Assembly: GCF_026420845.1 (NCBI RefSeq)
Contig: NZ_JAOWCB010000018.1
Location: forward strand, 49,877-113,876
Length of the DNA stretch: 64,000 nucleotides
Reading direction: 5' to 3'
Origin: Streptomyces sp. PR69
GTDB taxonomy: Bacteria > Actinomycetota > Actinomycetes > Streptomycetales > Streptomycetaceae
Within the stretch, counting starts at the first letter, position 1. Each line of letters begins with the position of its first letter. The notes beneath the pieces are model-generated. The model was not told where the DNA came from and did not search any database. It was given only the letters and a program-made list of their open reading frames with translations. The position numbers were made by a program, and so were the translations under genes. Below, piece by piece: positions 35,166 to 43,824 of the stretch.

Positions 35166-35933
35166 TCAGCTGAACTTCGCCTTGCCCGGGCCGTCTTCGA
35201 CGAAGCTGCGCATACCGCGCTCGCGGTCCTCGGTGGCGAACAGGCCCGCGAACCAGTTCCGTTCGATGGCGAGTCCCGTCTCGATGTCCGCCTCCAGGCC
35301 CGCGTCGACGCACTCCTTGGCGGCGCGCAGCGCCAGCGCGGGGCCCTTCGCCAGCGCGGCCGCCCAGGCGTGCGCCTGCTCGTACACCTCGGCCGCCGGG
35401 ACGACCCGGTCGACCAGACCGATCGACAGCGCCTCCGCGGCCTTCACCATCCGGCCGGTGAAGATCAGGTCCTTGGCGCGCGAGGGGCCGACCAGCCGGG
35501 ACAGCCGCTGGGTGCCGCCCGCTCCGGGGATCAGCCCCAGCAGGATCTCCGGCTGGCCGAGCTTGGCGTCGTCCGCGGCGATCCGGTAGTCGGCGCACAG
35601 CGCCAGTTCGCAGCCGCCGCCGAGGGCATAGCCGGTGACGGCGGCGACGACGGGCTTGGGGATGCGGGCCACGGCGGTGAACGCCTCCTGCAGCCCGCGG
35701 GACCGGAGCACCATGGCCGTGTGGTCCATGGCCTGCATCTCCTTGATGTCCGCGCCGGCCGCGAACACCTTCTCCCCGCCGTAGAGCACGACGGCGCGCA
35801 CATCCTCGCGGCGGGCCGCCTCCTCGGCCAGCTCACGCAGCCGGTCCTGGGTGGCGATGTCCAGCGCGTTCATCGGGGGACGGTCCAGGCGGACGGTGCC
35901 GACGCCCTCGGAGACCTCGAGATTCACAGTCAT
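35166..35933 (-). CDS. Enoyl-CoA hydratase/isomerase family protein
   Basis: A 255-residue crotonase-fold enzyme, expected to hydrate trans-2-enoyl-CoA in fatty-acid beta-oxidation. The two acid/base glutamates are present, E109 in GGGCELAL and E129 in GQPEILLGLIPGAGGTQ, 20 residues apart as in true hydratases. The CoA-binding AAGADIKEM strand is intact. Monocistronic, with hairpins on both sides. Confidence 0.92.
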   Translation of the reverse strand: MTVNLEVSEGVGTVRLDRPPMNALDIATQDRLRELAEEAARREDVRAVVLYGGEKVFAAGADIKEMQAMDHTAMVLRSRGLQEAFTAVARIPKPVVAAVTGYALGGGCELALCADYRIAADDAKLGQPEILLGLIPGAGGTQRLSRLVGPSRAKDLIFTGRMVKAAEALSIGLVDRVVPAAEVYEQAHAWAAALAKGPALALRAAKECVDAGLEADIETGLAIERNWFAGLFATEDRERGMRSFVEDGPGKAKFS

Positions 35934-35962
35934 ACGGGGCAGGTTAGCTGCCGTTAACGACA

Positions 35963-35999
35963 GCGGGCCCGGCGCCCTTGCCCACAGCGCCGGACCCGC
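35963..35999 (-). terminator. Terminator of the first L,D-transpeptidase gene
   Basis: A 13-bp stem with a single mismatch (35963-35975 with 35987-35999) follows the transpeptidase stop codon by 13 bases on the minus strand. Confidence 0.7.
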
Positions 36000-36011
36000 A
36001 CTGCGGAGGCG

Positions 36012-37289
36012 TTACTTGACCCACTCCGACCAGGGCATGTTCCAGCCGTTGAGGCCGTTGCCCGGCTGGATCTGCTTGTCCTTGGAGTTTTTCACGATCA
36101 CCACGTCGCCGATGATGGAGTTGTTGTAGAACCAGGCGGCGGGCATGTTCCCGTCGTAGCCGCCGCGGACGTCGCGCAGCCCGACGCAGCCATGGCTGAC
36201 ATTCGCCGAGCCGAACGTTCCTGCAGAGGCCCAGTAGTTTCCGTGGATGAAAGTCCCCGAGGTCGACAGGCGCATGGCGTGCGGCACGTCCTTGATGTCG
36301 TACTCCCCGCCGAAGCCGACCGTCGCCCCGTTCATCCGGGTGACCCGGTACTTCTCGCTGATGACCATCTGCCCGTTGTAGGTCGTGGTCGACGGCGCGC
36401 CGGCGGTGATCGGCACCGTCTTGATGGTTTTGCCGTCCCGTACGACGGTCATGGTGTGGGCGGCGGCGTCCACAGTGGAGATCTGGCTGCGGCCGATGGT
36501 GAACGAGAAGGACTTGGCCTGCGTGCCGTAGACGCCGGGCCGTCCCTCCACACCGTCCAGATTGAGCCTGACCGTCACCTTGGTGCCGGCGGCCCAGTAT
36601 TTCTCGGGGCGGAAGTCGAGCCGGTCGTTGCCGAACCAGTGGCCCTCGACCGGCACGGACGGCTCGGCGGTGACCTCGATGGCCTTCTCGACGGCCTCGG
36701 GGTCGGTGATGCCGCGGGTGAAGTTGATGGAGACCGGCATGCCGACGCCCACGGTCGAGCCGTCCTCGGGCGTGTAGTGGCCGATGAAGGTGTTCTTGGG
36801 GACGAGTGTGGTGAAGGTGGTGTCCTTTGCCGACTCACGGCCCCCGGCGTCCTTGGCGACGGCGTGGACGCGGTACTTGGTGGCCCCCGCCAGATGGGTG
36901 GCCGGCTGCCAGCTCGCACCGTCCGCGGAGATCGTGCCGGCGACCTCGACGCCCTCGTCGTCCTGGACCTTGACCGTGGTCAGCCTGCCGCCGCTCGCGG
37001 TCACCTTCAGGGTCCCGCTGGTGTCGACGGCCTCCGCGCCGTCCTCGGGGACGATGGTCACCACCGCGCGGGAGGCCGCGTTCTCGACCTTCCCGGCCTC
37101 CTTGCCGCCCTGCTCCCCGCTGCCCTTGCCGGAGGGTCCGCCTCCGCCGCCGCAGGCCGCCGCCAGCACCAGCAGCGCGCTCCCCGCGAGGGCGATCAGT
37201 CCATGCCGCCGCCCCCGTGGACGCCGCCTTCTCGCCCGCTCTTCGTCCGCACCCCCGGCCGACGCCCCCGATATCGGCTGCCCGTTCAC
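36012..37289 (-). CDS. L,D-transpeptidase lipoprotein, copy 1
   Basis: A 425-residue cell-wall enzyme that forms 3-3 cross-links in peptidoglycan. Signal sequence with lipobox LAAAC followed by a Gly-rich linker; two Ig-like domains (about residues 65-250); and a YkuD catalytic domain with HGNYWAS and the nucleophile C368 in SHGCVGLRD. The last residues GWNMPWSEWVK are typical of the Streptomyces group. The GTG 37289 has GGGGAGA upstream; a GTG at 37373 would add arginine-rich sequence. It lies 202 bases after the stop of its paralogue, same strand. Confidence 0.93.
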   Translation of the reverse strand: MNGQPISGASAGGADEERARRRRPRGRRHGLIALAGSALLVLAAACGGGGGPSGKGSGEQGGKEAGKVENAASRAVVTIVPEDGAEAVDTSGTLKVTASGGRLTTVKVQDDEGVEVAGTISADGASWQPATHLAGATKYRVHAVAKDAGGRESAKDTTFTTLVPKNTFIGHYTPEDGSTVGVGMPVSINFTRGITDPEAVEKAIEVTAEPSVPVEGHWFGNDRLDFRPEKYWAAGTKVTVRLNLDGVEGRPGVYGTQAKSFSFTIGRSQISTVDAAAHTMTVVRDGKTIKTVPITAGAPSTTTYNGQMVISEKYRVTRMNGATVGFGGEYDIKDVPHAMRLSTSGTFIHGNYWASAGTFGSANVSHGCVGLRDVRGGYDGNMPAAWFYNNSIIGDVVIVKNSKDKQIQPGNGLNGWNMPWSEWVK

Positions 37290-37491
37290 TCCTGTGCTCT
37301 CCCCTCGCACGGCCTGGCATCGCCGAGGCCCGCACCCCGCGCGCCTGACGCGCGCACGGCGACAGACAATCACATCGGAGCTCGGGGCAACTCCCCTCGA
37401 ATGTCACCGTTCAGTCCCAACTTGTCCGCTGGGCTCAGATGAGAGGGCCGCTCTCAGCGCAGGTCTCGACGCAAGGTCTCAGCGCAAGGCG

Positions 37492-38727
37492 TCAGCGCAG
37501 GGCGGAACCTTCCTTCCACGCCTTCCAGTCCAGATTCCAGCCGCCGAGGCCGTTGTCGGGCGCGACCTGCCGGTCCTTGGAGTTGACCACCTCGACGACA
37601 TCGCCGATGAGCGTGCGGTCGAAGAACCAGCCGGCCGGGGCGTCCGGGCTGCCGCCCTGCTCATCGCGCAGCCCCACACAGCCGTGGCTGACGTTGTCCG
37701 CGCCGAAGACGTCCGCCGCGGCCCAGTAGTTGCCGTGCAGGAACGTCCCCGAGGCCGTCAGCCGGATGGCGTGCGGCACGTCCTTGATGTCGTACTCGCC
37801 CTTGCCGTCGTCGTCGGTGAAGCCGACCGTCGCGCCGTTCATCCTGGTCACGTCGTACATCTCGGTGACCACCATCTTCCCGTTGTACGTGGCGGTCTTG
37901 GGCGCGCCCGCCGTGACCGGCACGGTCGCCACCAGTGCGCCGTCGCGCCGCACCTCCATCGTGTGCGCCCGCGCGTCGACGCGGGAGATCTGGGAGCGCC
38001 CGACGGCAAACGAGATCCTCTTGTGCTGGATGCCGTACACGCCGGGCGTCGCCTCGATGTCGCGCAGCCGCATATCGACCGTGACCTTGGTGCCCGGCTT
38101 CCAGTACGCGCGCGGGCGGAAGTCGAGCCGCTTGCCGCCGAACCAGTGTCCGACGACCTCGACCGGCGGCACGGCGGTCACGCGGATCGCCCGCTCCACG
38201 GCGGCGCGGTCCTCGATGGCGCGGTTGAAGGAGAAGGACACGATCATTCCGGTGCCGACCGTCGAGCGGTTCTCGGGCTTGACGTAGCCGATGAAGCGCT
38301 GCTCGGGAACGTAGGTGGTGAACGTGGTGTGCCGGGCCGTGCGACGGCCGTGGGCGTCGAGCGCCACCGCGTCCACGCTGTATTTCGCGGCGAGTTCCAG
38401 CCGGGCGTCCTCGTCCGGGGTCCAGCGCAGTCCGTCCTCGGAGATGACGCCGGGGATGTCGACGGGCCGGCCGCCCTCAATCTGTTTCACCGCGACCCGC
38501 TCCAGCCGGCCGCTGGGCAGCCGCACCTCCACTTCGCCGTCCGGGCGTACGCCCTTGGCCCCGTCCTCAGGGGTGACGCGGATGGTCTCTTCGGGTGACC
38601 CCGGCTTCCCGGCGATGACGTCGAGCGCGCCCGCGGTGCATCCCGTCAGCAGGGCGAGGGCGAGGCCGCCGATGAGGGCTGCCGCCGCCCGCCTTGTCGG
38701 GTTTGTTCGCTTCATTACGGATTTCAC
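37492..38727 (-). CDS. L,D-transpeptidase lipoprotein, copy 2
   Basis: A 411-residue paralogue of the next gene: lipobox LLTGC, Ig-like domains with the PEDGAKGVRPDGE and PENRSTVGTGM repeats, then the YkuD domain with HGNYWAA and nucleophile C350 in SHGCVGLRD. Both copies share YDIKDVPHAxRL and NSKDxQ. Tandem duplication is likely; the two may differ in timing or substrate. GTG start at 38727, with only GGGG as a possible ribosome site; ATG 38715 is the alternative. Divergent from glgX. Confidence 0.93.
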   Translation of the reverse strand: MKSVMKRTNPTRRAAAALIGGLALALLTGCTAGALDVIAGKPGSPEETIRVTPEDGAKGVRPDGEVEVRLPSGRLERVAVKQIEGGRPVDIPGVISEDGLRWTPDEDARLELAAKYSVDAVALDAHGRRTARHTTFTTYVPEQRFIGYVKPENRSTVGTGMIVSFSFNRAIEDRAAVERAIRVTAVPPVEVVGHWFGGKRLDFRPRAYWKPGTKVTVDMRLRDIEATPGVYGIQHKRISFAVGRSQISRVDARAHTMEVRRDGALVATVPVTAGAPKTATYNGKMVVTEMYDVTRMNGATVGFTDDDGKGEYDIKDVPHAIRLTASGTFLHGNYWAAADVFGADNVSHGCVGLRDEQGGSPDAPAGWFFDRTLIGDVVEVVNSKDRQVAPDNGLGGWNLDWKAWKEGSALR

Positions 38728-38900
38728 GTACGCCCCAACGACAGGCCCCCTTCAGGGGAAACGTCCATGCGGGCCGCCCGGCCGATGTTGGGACGCAGGC
38801 CGCGCGGGCAGAACAGGTGGGAGGACCGCACGTGGGACGCGACGGCCGGGACGCCGTCGGCGCTGCCGCCACGCGGGCCCGATGAGCCGCGGGAGGCCAG

Positions 38901-41258
38901 GTGTCGAGCGCAGCCGAACAGCAGACGGCGCCGGGGGCGGAGCCGGAGCGGAAGCGGGCCGGGGGCCTGCCGCCGCACGCACCCGAAAAGCCGTACGGGC
39001 AGCCGTCCGGGCAGCCGTCCGAAGAGCAGCCCGGCGCGGGGTCCAGCGGGGAGCCCCGCGCGGAGCCCACGCCGCGGCGGCGCGCGGCCGCGCATGCCGG
39101 GCAGACCGCGCACGCCGTATGGCCAGGAGCGCCCATGCCGCTCGGGGCGCGCTACCGGTCGGGGCCGGACGGCGTCGCGGGGACGAACTTCGCGCTGTGG
39201 TCGGGCGGCGCGGAGGCCGTCGAGGTCTGTCTCTTCGACGACGACGGCGCTGAGACCAGGCTGCCGCTCACCGAGCTGACCCATGAGGTGTGGCACGGCT
39301 TCGTGCCGGGCGTGGCCCCCGGCCAGCGGTACGGATACCGGGTGCACGGCCGCTGGGACCCATGGACGGGGGCCCGCTGGAATCCGGCGAAGCTGCTCCT
39401 CGACCCCTACGCGCGCGCGGTGGACGGCGAGTTCTCGCTGCCCGCCGAGGTGTACGGGCATGTGCGCGACTGGCCGCAGCAGCATGTCGCCGACACCGTG
39501 CGCGACGAGCGGGACTCGGCTCCGTACGTCCCCAAGGGGGTCGTCGTCCACGATGACGACGACTGGTCCGACGACCGCAGGCCCAAGACGCCCTGGGCGG
39601 ACTCCGTCATCTACGAACTGCATGTGCGCGGCTTCACCCGGCGCTGCCCCGGCATCCCGGAACCGCTGCGCGGCACCTACGCGGGCCTGGCGCACCCGGC
39701 CGCGATCGGCCATCTGACGGCCCTCGGGGTGACGGCCGTCGAGCTGCTGCCCGTGCATCAGTTCGCCCACGAGGACCATCTGCTGCGCCGCGGTCTGAAG
39801 AACTACTGGGGCTACAACTCCATCGGCTATTTCGCCCCGCACGCCGCGTACTCCGCGAGCGGCACGCGCGGGCAGCAGGTCGGGGAGTTCAAGCGGATGG
39901 TGCGGGCCCTGCACGCCGCGGGCATCGAGGTCATCCTCGACGTGGTCTACAACCACACCGCGGAGGCCGATCAGCGCGGCCCCACCCTCTCCCTGCGCGG
40001 CATCGACAACCGCGGCTACTACCGTCTCCCGTTCTCCGACGCCCGCAGGTACGCGGACTACACCGGGTGCGGCAATACGCTCCATGTGGTGCAGCCGCAC
40101 GTCCTGCGGCTGATCACCGACTCGCTGCGCTACTGGGTCACCGAGATGGGTGTGGACGGCTTCCGCTTCGACCTCGCGGCGGCGCTGGCCCGCTCCATGC
40201 ACGATGTCGACATGCTGTCCCCGTTCCTCGCGGTGATCGCGCAGGACCCGGTGCTGCGGCGGGTAAAACTGATCGCGGAGCCCTGGGACGTCGGCAGCGG
40301 CGGCTATCAGGTGGGGGCGTTCCCACCGCTGTGGGCAGAGTGGAACGACCGCTACCGGGACGCGGTGCGGGACTTCTGGCGCGGCGCCCTCCCCGACGTA
40401 CGCGATCTCGGCTACCGGCTGTCCGGGTCCAGCGATCTGTACGCCTGGGGCGGGCGGCGGCCGTACGCCTCCATCAATTTCATCACCGCGCACGACGGCT
40501 TCACACTGCGGGACCTCGTCAGCTACGCGCACAAGCACAACGAGGCGAACGGAGAGGGCAACCGCGACGGCACACACGACAACCGCTCCTGGAACTGCGG
40601 CGTCGAGGGCGAGACCGACGACCCCCGCGTCAACGCGCTGCGCCGGCGGCAGCAGCGCAATCTGCTGACCACCCTGCTGCTGTCGACGGGCGTGCCGATG
40701 CTCGTCGCCGGCGATGAGATGGGCCGTACGCAGGGCGGCAACAACAACGCGTACTGCCAGGACAACGCCATCAGCTGGCTGGACTGGTCGCTGCCCGGCC
40801 AGCCGGGCCCGCGGAGCCTGCTGGAGCTGACCCGCAGGCTGCTCGCCCTGCGCCACGCCCACCCGGTGCTGCGCCGCCGCGCCTTCTTCACCGGCCGGCC
40901 GCAGGCGCCCGACGGGCTGCGTGATCTGGCCTGGTTCACCCCGCGCGGCACGGAGATGACCGAGCACGACTGGTACGCGCCGTCGTCGTCGCTCGCGCTG
41001 TATCTCTCCGGCCGCGACATCCCCGGCCGTGACGCACGCGGCGCCCAGGTGACGGACGACAGCTTCCTGACGGTCCTGCACGCCGGAGAGCAGCCGCTCG
41101 GCTTCCTGCTGCCGGGGCCGCCGTGGGCGCAGTCGTATGAACTGATCGTGGACACCTCGCGGGAAGACCAGGCACGGGCGCCGGGCACAGTGCACCCGGG
41201 CGGGGCGACCATCGAGGCGCCAGGGCGATCGGTGCTGCTGCTGCGGGTGCGGTCGTAA
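38901..41258 (+). CDS. glgX: Glycogen debranching enzyme
   Basis: GlgX removes alpha-1,6 branches from glycogen after phosphorylase action. The 785-residue GH13 enzyme has an N-terminal CBM48-like domain (GTNFALWSGGAEAVEVCLFD) and the catalytic triad D424 (VDGFRFDLA), E460 (LIAEPWD) and D532 (TAHDGFTL). The first ~78 residues are a low-complexity extension (glutamine, proline, serine), and ATG at the MPLGARYRSG position could be the true start; GTG 38901 does have GGGAGG four bases upstream. It works with GlgP, which is encoded at 56.6-59.4 kb. Confidence 0.96.
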   Translation: MSSAAEQQTAPGAEPERKRAGGLPPHAPEKPYGQPSGQPSEEQPGAGSSGEPRAEPTPRRRAAAHAGQTAHAVWPGAPMPLGARYRSGPDGVAGTNFALWSGGAEAVEVCLFDDDGAETRLPLTELTHEVWHGFVPGVAPGQRYGYRVHGRWDPWTGARWNPAKLLLDPYARAVDGEFSLPAEVYGHVRDWPQQHVADTVRDERDSAPYVPKGVVVHDDDDWSDDRRPKTPWADSVIYELHVRGFTRRCPGIPEPLRGTYAGLAHPAAIGHLTALGVTAVELLPVHQFAHEDHLLRRGLKNYWGYNSIGYFAPHAAYSASGTRGQQVGEFKRMVRALHAAGIEVILDVVYNHTAEADQRGPTLSLRGIDNRGYYRLPFSDARRYADYTGCGNTLHVVQPHVLRLITDSLRYWVTEMGVDGFRFDLAAALARSMHDVDMLSPFLAVIAQDPVLRRVKLIAEPWDVGSGGYQVGAFPPLWAEWNDRYRDAVRDFWRGALPDVRDLGYRLSGSSDLYAWGGRRPYASINFITAHDGFTLRDLVSYAHKHNEANGEGNRDGTHDNRSWNCGVEGETDDPRVNALRRRQQRNLLTTLLLSTGVPMLVAGDEMGRTQGGNNNAYCQDNAISWLDWSLPGQPGPRSLLELTRRLLALRHAHPVLRRRAFFTGRPQAPDGLRDLAWFTPRGTEMTEHDWYAPSSSLALYLSGRDIPGRDARGAQVTDDSFLTVLHAGEQPLGFLLPGPPWAQSYELIVDTSREDQARAPGTVHPGGATIEAPGRSVLLLRVRS

Positions 41259-41383
41259 GCAGTCGCAAGCGGACGTAAGCGATCGCAGAGGTCGCGGGGT
41301 GCGGCGCGGAGAGCAGGCGCGGGCACGGAGGGCGGGGCGCTGGCGCGGAGGGCGGGGCGGGGAGGCGCGTCCGGCGGTGTGTC

Positions 41384-41524
41384 TCAGGCCTCCGGTTCCC
41401 GGGAGACGCCGAGGATGCCCCGCCCATAGGCCGCGGCCACGGCCGCCGCCCGGTCCTTCGCCCCCAGCTTGGCGAAGATATGGGTCAGATGAGTCTTGAC
41501 CGTCGCCTCGCTGATGAACAGCTC
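41384..41524 (-). pseudogene. Remnant of a LuxR-type response regulator, C-terminus only
   Basis: The frame ends with ELFISEATVKTHLTHIFAKLG followed by DRAAAVAAAYGRGILG, the second half of a NarL/LuxR DNA-binding domain, with recognition helix and dimer helix. (These parts run in one frame.) Upstream the sequence is unrelated, so the receiver domain and first HTH helices are missing. A partner sensor kinase is also absent. In related Streptomyces a two-component system sits at this place between glgX and the ABC exporter genes, so this is a deletion scar. Confidence 0.75.
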
Positions 41525-41736
41525 TGCGGGCCTCCACTTCGATGATTGCCATGTGGCCGAGGGTGGCGCGGAGCGGGGGCGGCCGGTATCAGCCAGAGCG
41601 CTCGACGCGGGATCAGCCGATCGGATGATGCCGCGGCGAACGGCTCGTACAACTGCCCGTAAAACCGCCTTGGGCCAGCGTGGCCGCCGGAAAACCATGT
41701 GAGGGATGTCAGTGGTGAACCGTACGCTCACACCTG

Positions 41737-43824
41737 ATGCCGACTGACTCTGCGCCCGCCGATTCCCTGGTCCCCGATTCCCCAGTCCCCGACGCGCCGT
41801 CCGCCGACACTCCGTCCGCGGACGCCCCGGCCGGGCGGTCCGCCGTACGCACCCTGCTGCGGCTGTGGCCGTACGTTCGGCCGGTCCGCGCGCGGTGGTT
41901 CACCGCGGCCGTCATCGCCGTCGTGGCCTCGTGCCTGAGCCTGGTCTTCCCGCTCGTGCTGAAGTGGATCGTGGACGGACCGGTGGCCGGCGGCGACCCC
42001 GGCGGGGTGTGGTTCGGGGCGCTGCTCCTGCTGGTGCTCGGGATCGCGGAGGCGGTGCTCTTCGGGCTGCGGCGTTGGCTGGTGGCGCGGCCGCTGGCCG
42101 GAGTCGAGGCGGCGCTGCGCGCCGATCTGTACCGGCATCTGCAGCGGCTGCCGATCGCCTTCCATGACCGCTGGGCCTCCGGCCAGTTGCTCTCGCGCGG
42201 TACGACGGATCTGATGGAGATCCGGCTGTTCCTGGCCTTCCCATTGACGTTCCTGCTGGTCAACGGCGTGACGATCCTTGTCGGCGTGGTGCTGTTGCTG
42301 GTGCAGGACTGGGCCCTGGGGCTGGTGCTGCTGGCCCCGGTCGTCCCATTGATGGTCATCTGCTCGCTGTTCGAATCCCGGTACGCACTGGCGGCGCGGC
42401 GCGCCCAGGACCAGGCCGGCGATCTGACGACGGTCGTCGAGGAGAGCGTGCTGGGCATCCGGATCGTCAAGGGCTTCGGACGGCACCGCAGCCAGGCGCG
42501 CGCCTTCCAGGCGCTGGCGGGGCGGCTGCGCGGCACGGAGTTGCTCAAGGCGCGGCTGCTGGCGGGCATCTGGGCGCTGATCACGATCATTCCCGAACTG
42601 GCCATCGGCGCGGCGCTGGTGCTGGGCACGGTGCAGGTCGCGGACGGCGGGCTGTCGGCGGGCACGCTGGTGGCGTTTCTGTCCACGGCGCTGGCGCTGC
42701 GCTGGCCCGTGGAGTCGATCGGCTTCCTGATCGCGATGAGCCAGGAGGCGGCGACGGCGACGGAGCGGTACTTCGAAGTCCTGGACGCGGAACCGGAGTC
42801 GCGCGAGGTGTCCGCCCCGGCGGCAGACGGCGCCCGGGCAGGCGGCATGGCAGAGGGCGGGGCAGGGGACGGGGCAGGCGGCGGGCTGGTGTTCGAGGGG
42901 GTGTGGTTCCGCTATCCGGATGCCGACCCGGCGTCCGCGCCGGTGCTGGAAGGCGTCGACCTGCGGATCCGTCCCGGCGAGACGATGGCGCTGGTCGGCG
43001 GGACCGGTTCCGGAAAGACCACGCTGACCGCCCTCGTACCGCGCCTTCACGAGGTGACCGCCGGACGCATTCTCCTGGACGGAGAGGACATCGCGGCGAT
43101 GCGGCGCGCACGGCTGCGGGAGCTGGTGTCGGTGGCGTTCGAGGAGCCGACGCTGTTCTCGGCGAGCGTCGCCGAGAATGTGCTGATGGGCGCGGCGGAC
43201 GCCGGGGCGGACGCGCTGGCCCGCGCACTGGACGTGGCGCACGCCGGCTTCGCGCACACCTTGCCCGAAGGTGTCGACACCCAGGTCGGCGAGCAGGGCC
43301 TGAGCCTCTCCGGCGGCCAGCGGCAACGGCTGGCGCTGGCGCGAGCGGTGGTCGGGCGTCCCCGCTTCCTCATCCTCGACGACCCGCTGTCCGCGCTGGA
43401 CGTCCACACCGAGGCGCTGGTGGAGGCCGCCCTGCGCCGGGTGCTCCAGGACACGACGGCACTGGTCGTGGCGCACCGCCCGTCGACCGTGATGCTCGCC
43501 GACCGGGTGGCGCTGCTGTCGGGCGGGCGCATCGCGGCGGTGGGGACGCACCAGGAACTGCTGCGTACGAACAAGGAGTACGCATGGCTGATGTCGGGAC
43601 GGGAGACGGGCCCCGGGCCGGACCGGGGCCGGGGCCGGGGCCCGGCCCCGGAAGGACCGGTCTCCGAACCGGGGCCGCCATCGGGGCCGCAGCCGGAACC
43701 GATGTCGGGACCGCAGCCGGTGTCGGGACCGCAGCCGCTGTCGGGACCGCAGCCGGTGTCGGGACCGGAACCGGTGTCAGGGCAGAAAGCAGGCACGGGC
43801 GCGCAGAAGGGCGGCAGCCGATGA
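41737..43824 (+). CDS. ABC exporter half-transporter, subunit 1 (degenerate catalytic site)
   Basis: A 695-residue membrane/ATPase fusion. Six membrane helices lie in residues ~45-330, and the ATPase domain has Walker A GGTGSGKT (~426), signature LSGGQ (524-528) and Walker B FLILDD. The residue after the Walker B aspartate is D549, where glutamate is the usual catalytic base. The C-terminus is a disordered proline-rich tail with six-residue SGPQPV repeats. Its stop overlaps the start of subunit 2 by four bases. It pairs with subunit 2 as a heterodimeric exporter. The substrate is unknown. Confidence 0.9.
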   Translation: MPTDSAPADSLVPDSPVPDAPSADTPSADAPAGRSAVRTLLRLWPYVRPVRARWFTAAVIAVVASCLSLVFPLVLKWIVDGPVAGGDPGGVWFGALLLLVLGIAEAVLFGLRRWLVARPLAGVEAALRADLYRHLQRLPIAFHDRWASGQLLSRGTTDLMEIRLFLAFPLTFLLVNGVTILVGVVLLLVQDWALGLVLLAPVVPLMVICSLFESRYALAARRAQDQAGDLTTVVEESVLGIRIVKGFGRHRSQARAFQALAGRLRGTELLKARLLAGIWALITIIPELAIGAALVLGTVQVADGGLSAGTLVAFLSTALALRWPVESIGFLIAMSQEAATATERYFEVLDAEPESREVSAPAADGARAGGMAEGGAGDGAGGGLVFEGVWFRYPDADPASAPVLEGVDLRIRPGETMALVGGTGSGKTTLTALVPRLHEVTAGRILLDGEDIAAMRRARLRELVSVAFEEPTLFSASVAENVLMGAADAGADALARALDVAHAGFAHTLPEGVDTQVGEQGLSLSGGQRQRLALARAVVGRPRFLILDDPLSALDVHTEALVEAALRRVLQDTTALVVAHRPSTVMLADRVALLSGGRIAAVGTHQELLRTNKEYAWLMSGRETGPGPDRGRGRGPAPEGPVSEPGPPSGPQPEPMSGPQPVSGPQPLSGPQPVSGPEPVSGQKAGTGAQKGGSR
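43681..43776 (+). repeat. 18-base tandem repeat in the ABC exporter tail
   Basis: Four near-identical 18-base units (TCGGGACCGCAGCCGGTG type) at 43705-43776 follow a 24-base related unit at 43681. They encode SGPQPV/SGPQPL/SGPEPV in the C-terminal tail. Copy number is probably variable between strains by slippage. Confidence 0.85.

Noticed and set aside
41384..41731. 115-residue frame as an intact regulator
   Set aside because: Only the last ~45 residues match LuxR; the rest is arginine-rich non-coding frame.
42361..42400. GTTCGAATCCCGGT resembling a tRNA T-arm
   Set aside because: It lies within the ABC exporter gene (encoding FESRY) and no cloverleaf can be drawn around it.
43681..43776. 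Regular 18-base repeats that might look like a CRISPR
   Set aside because: Units are directly adjacent without spacers and in frame with the exporter gene.
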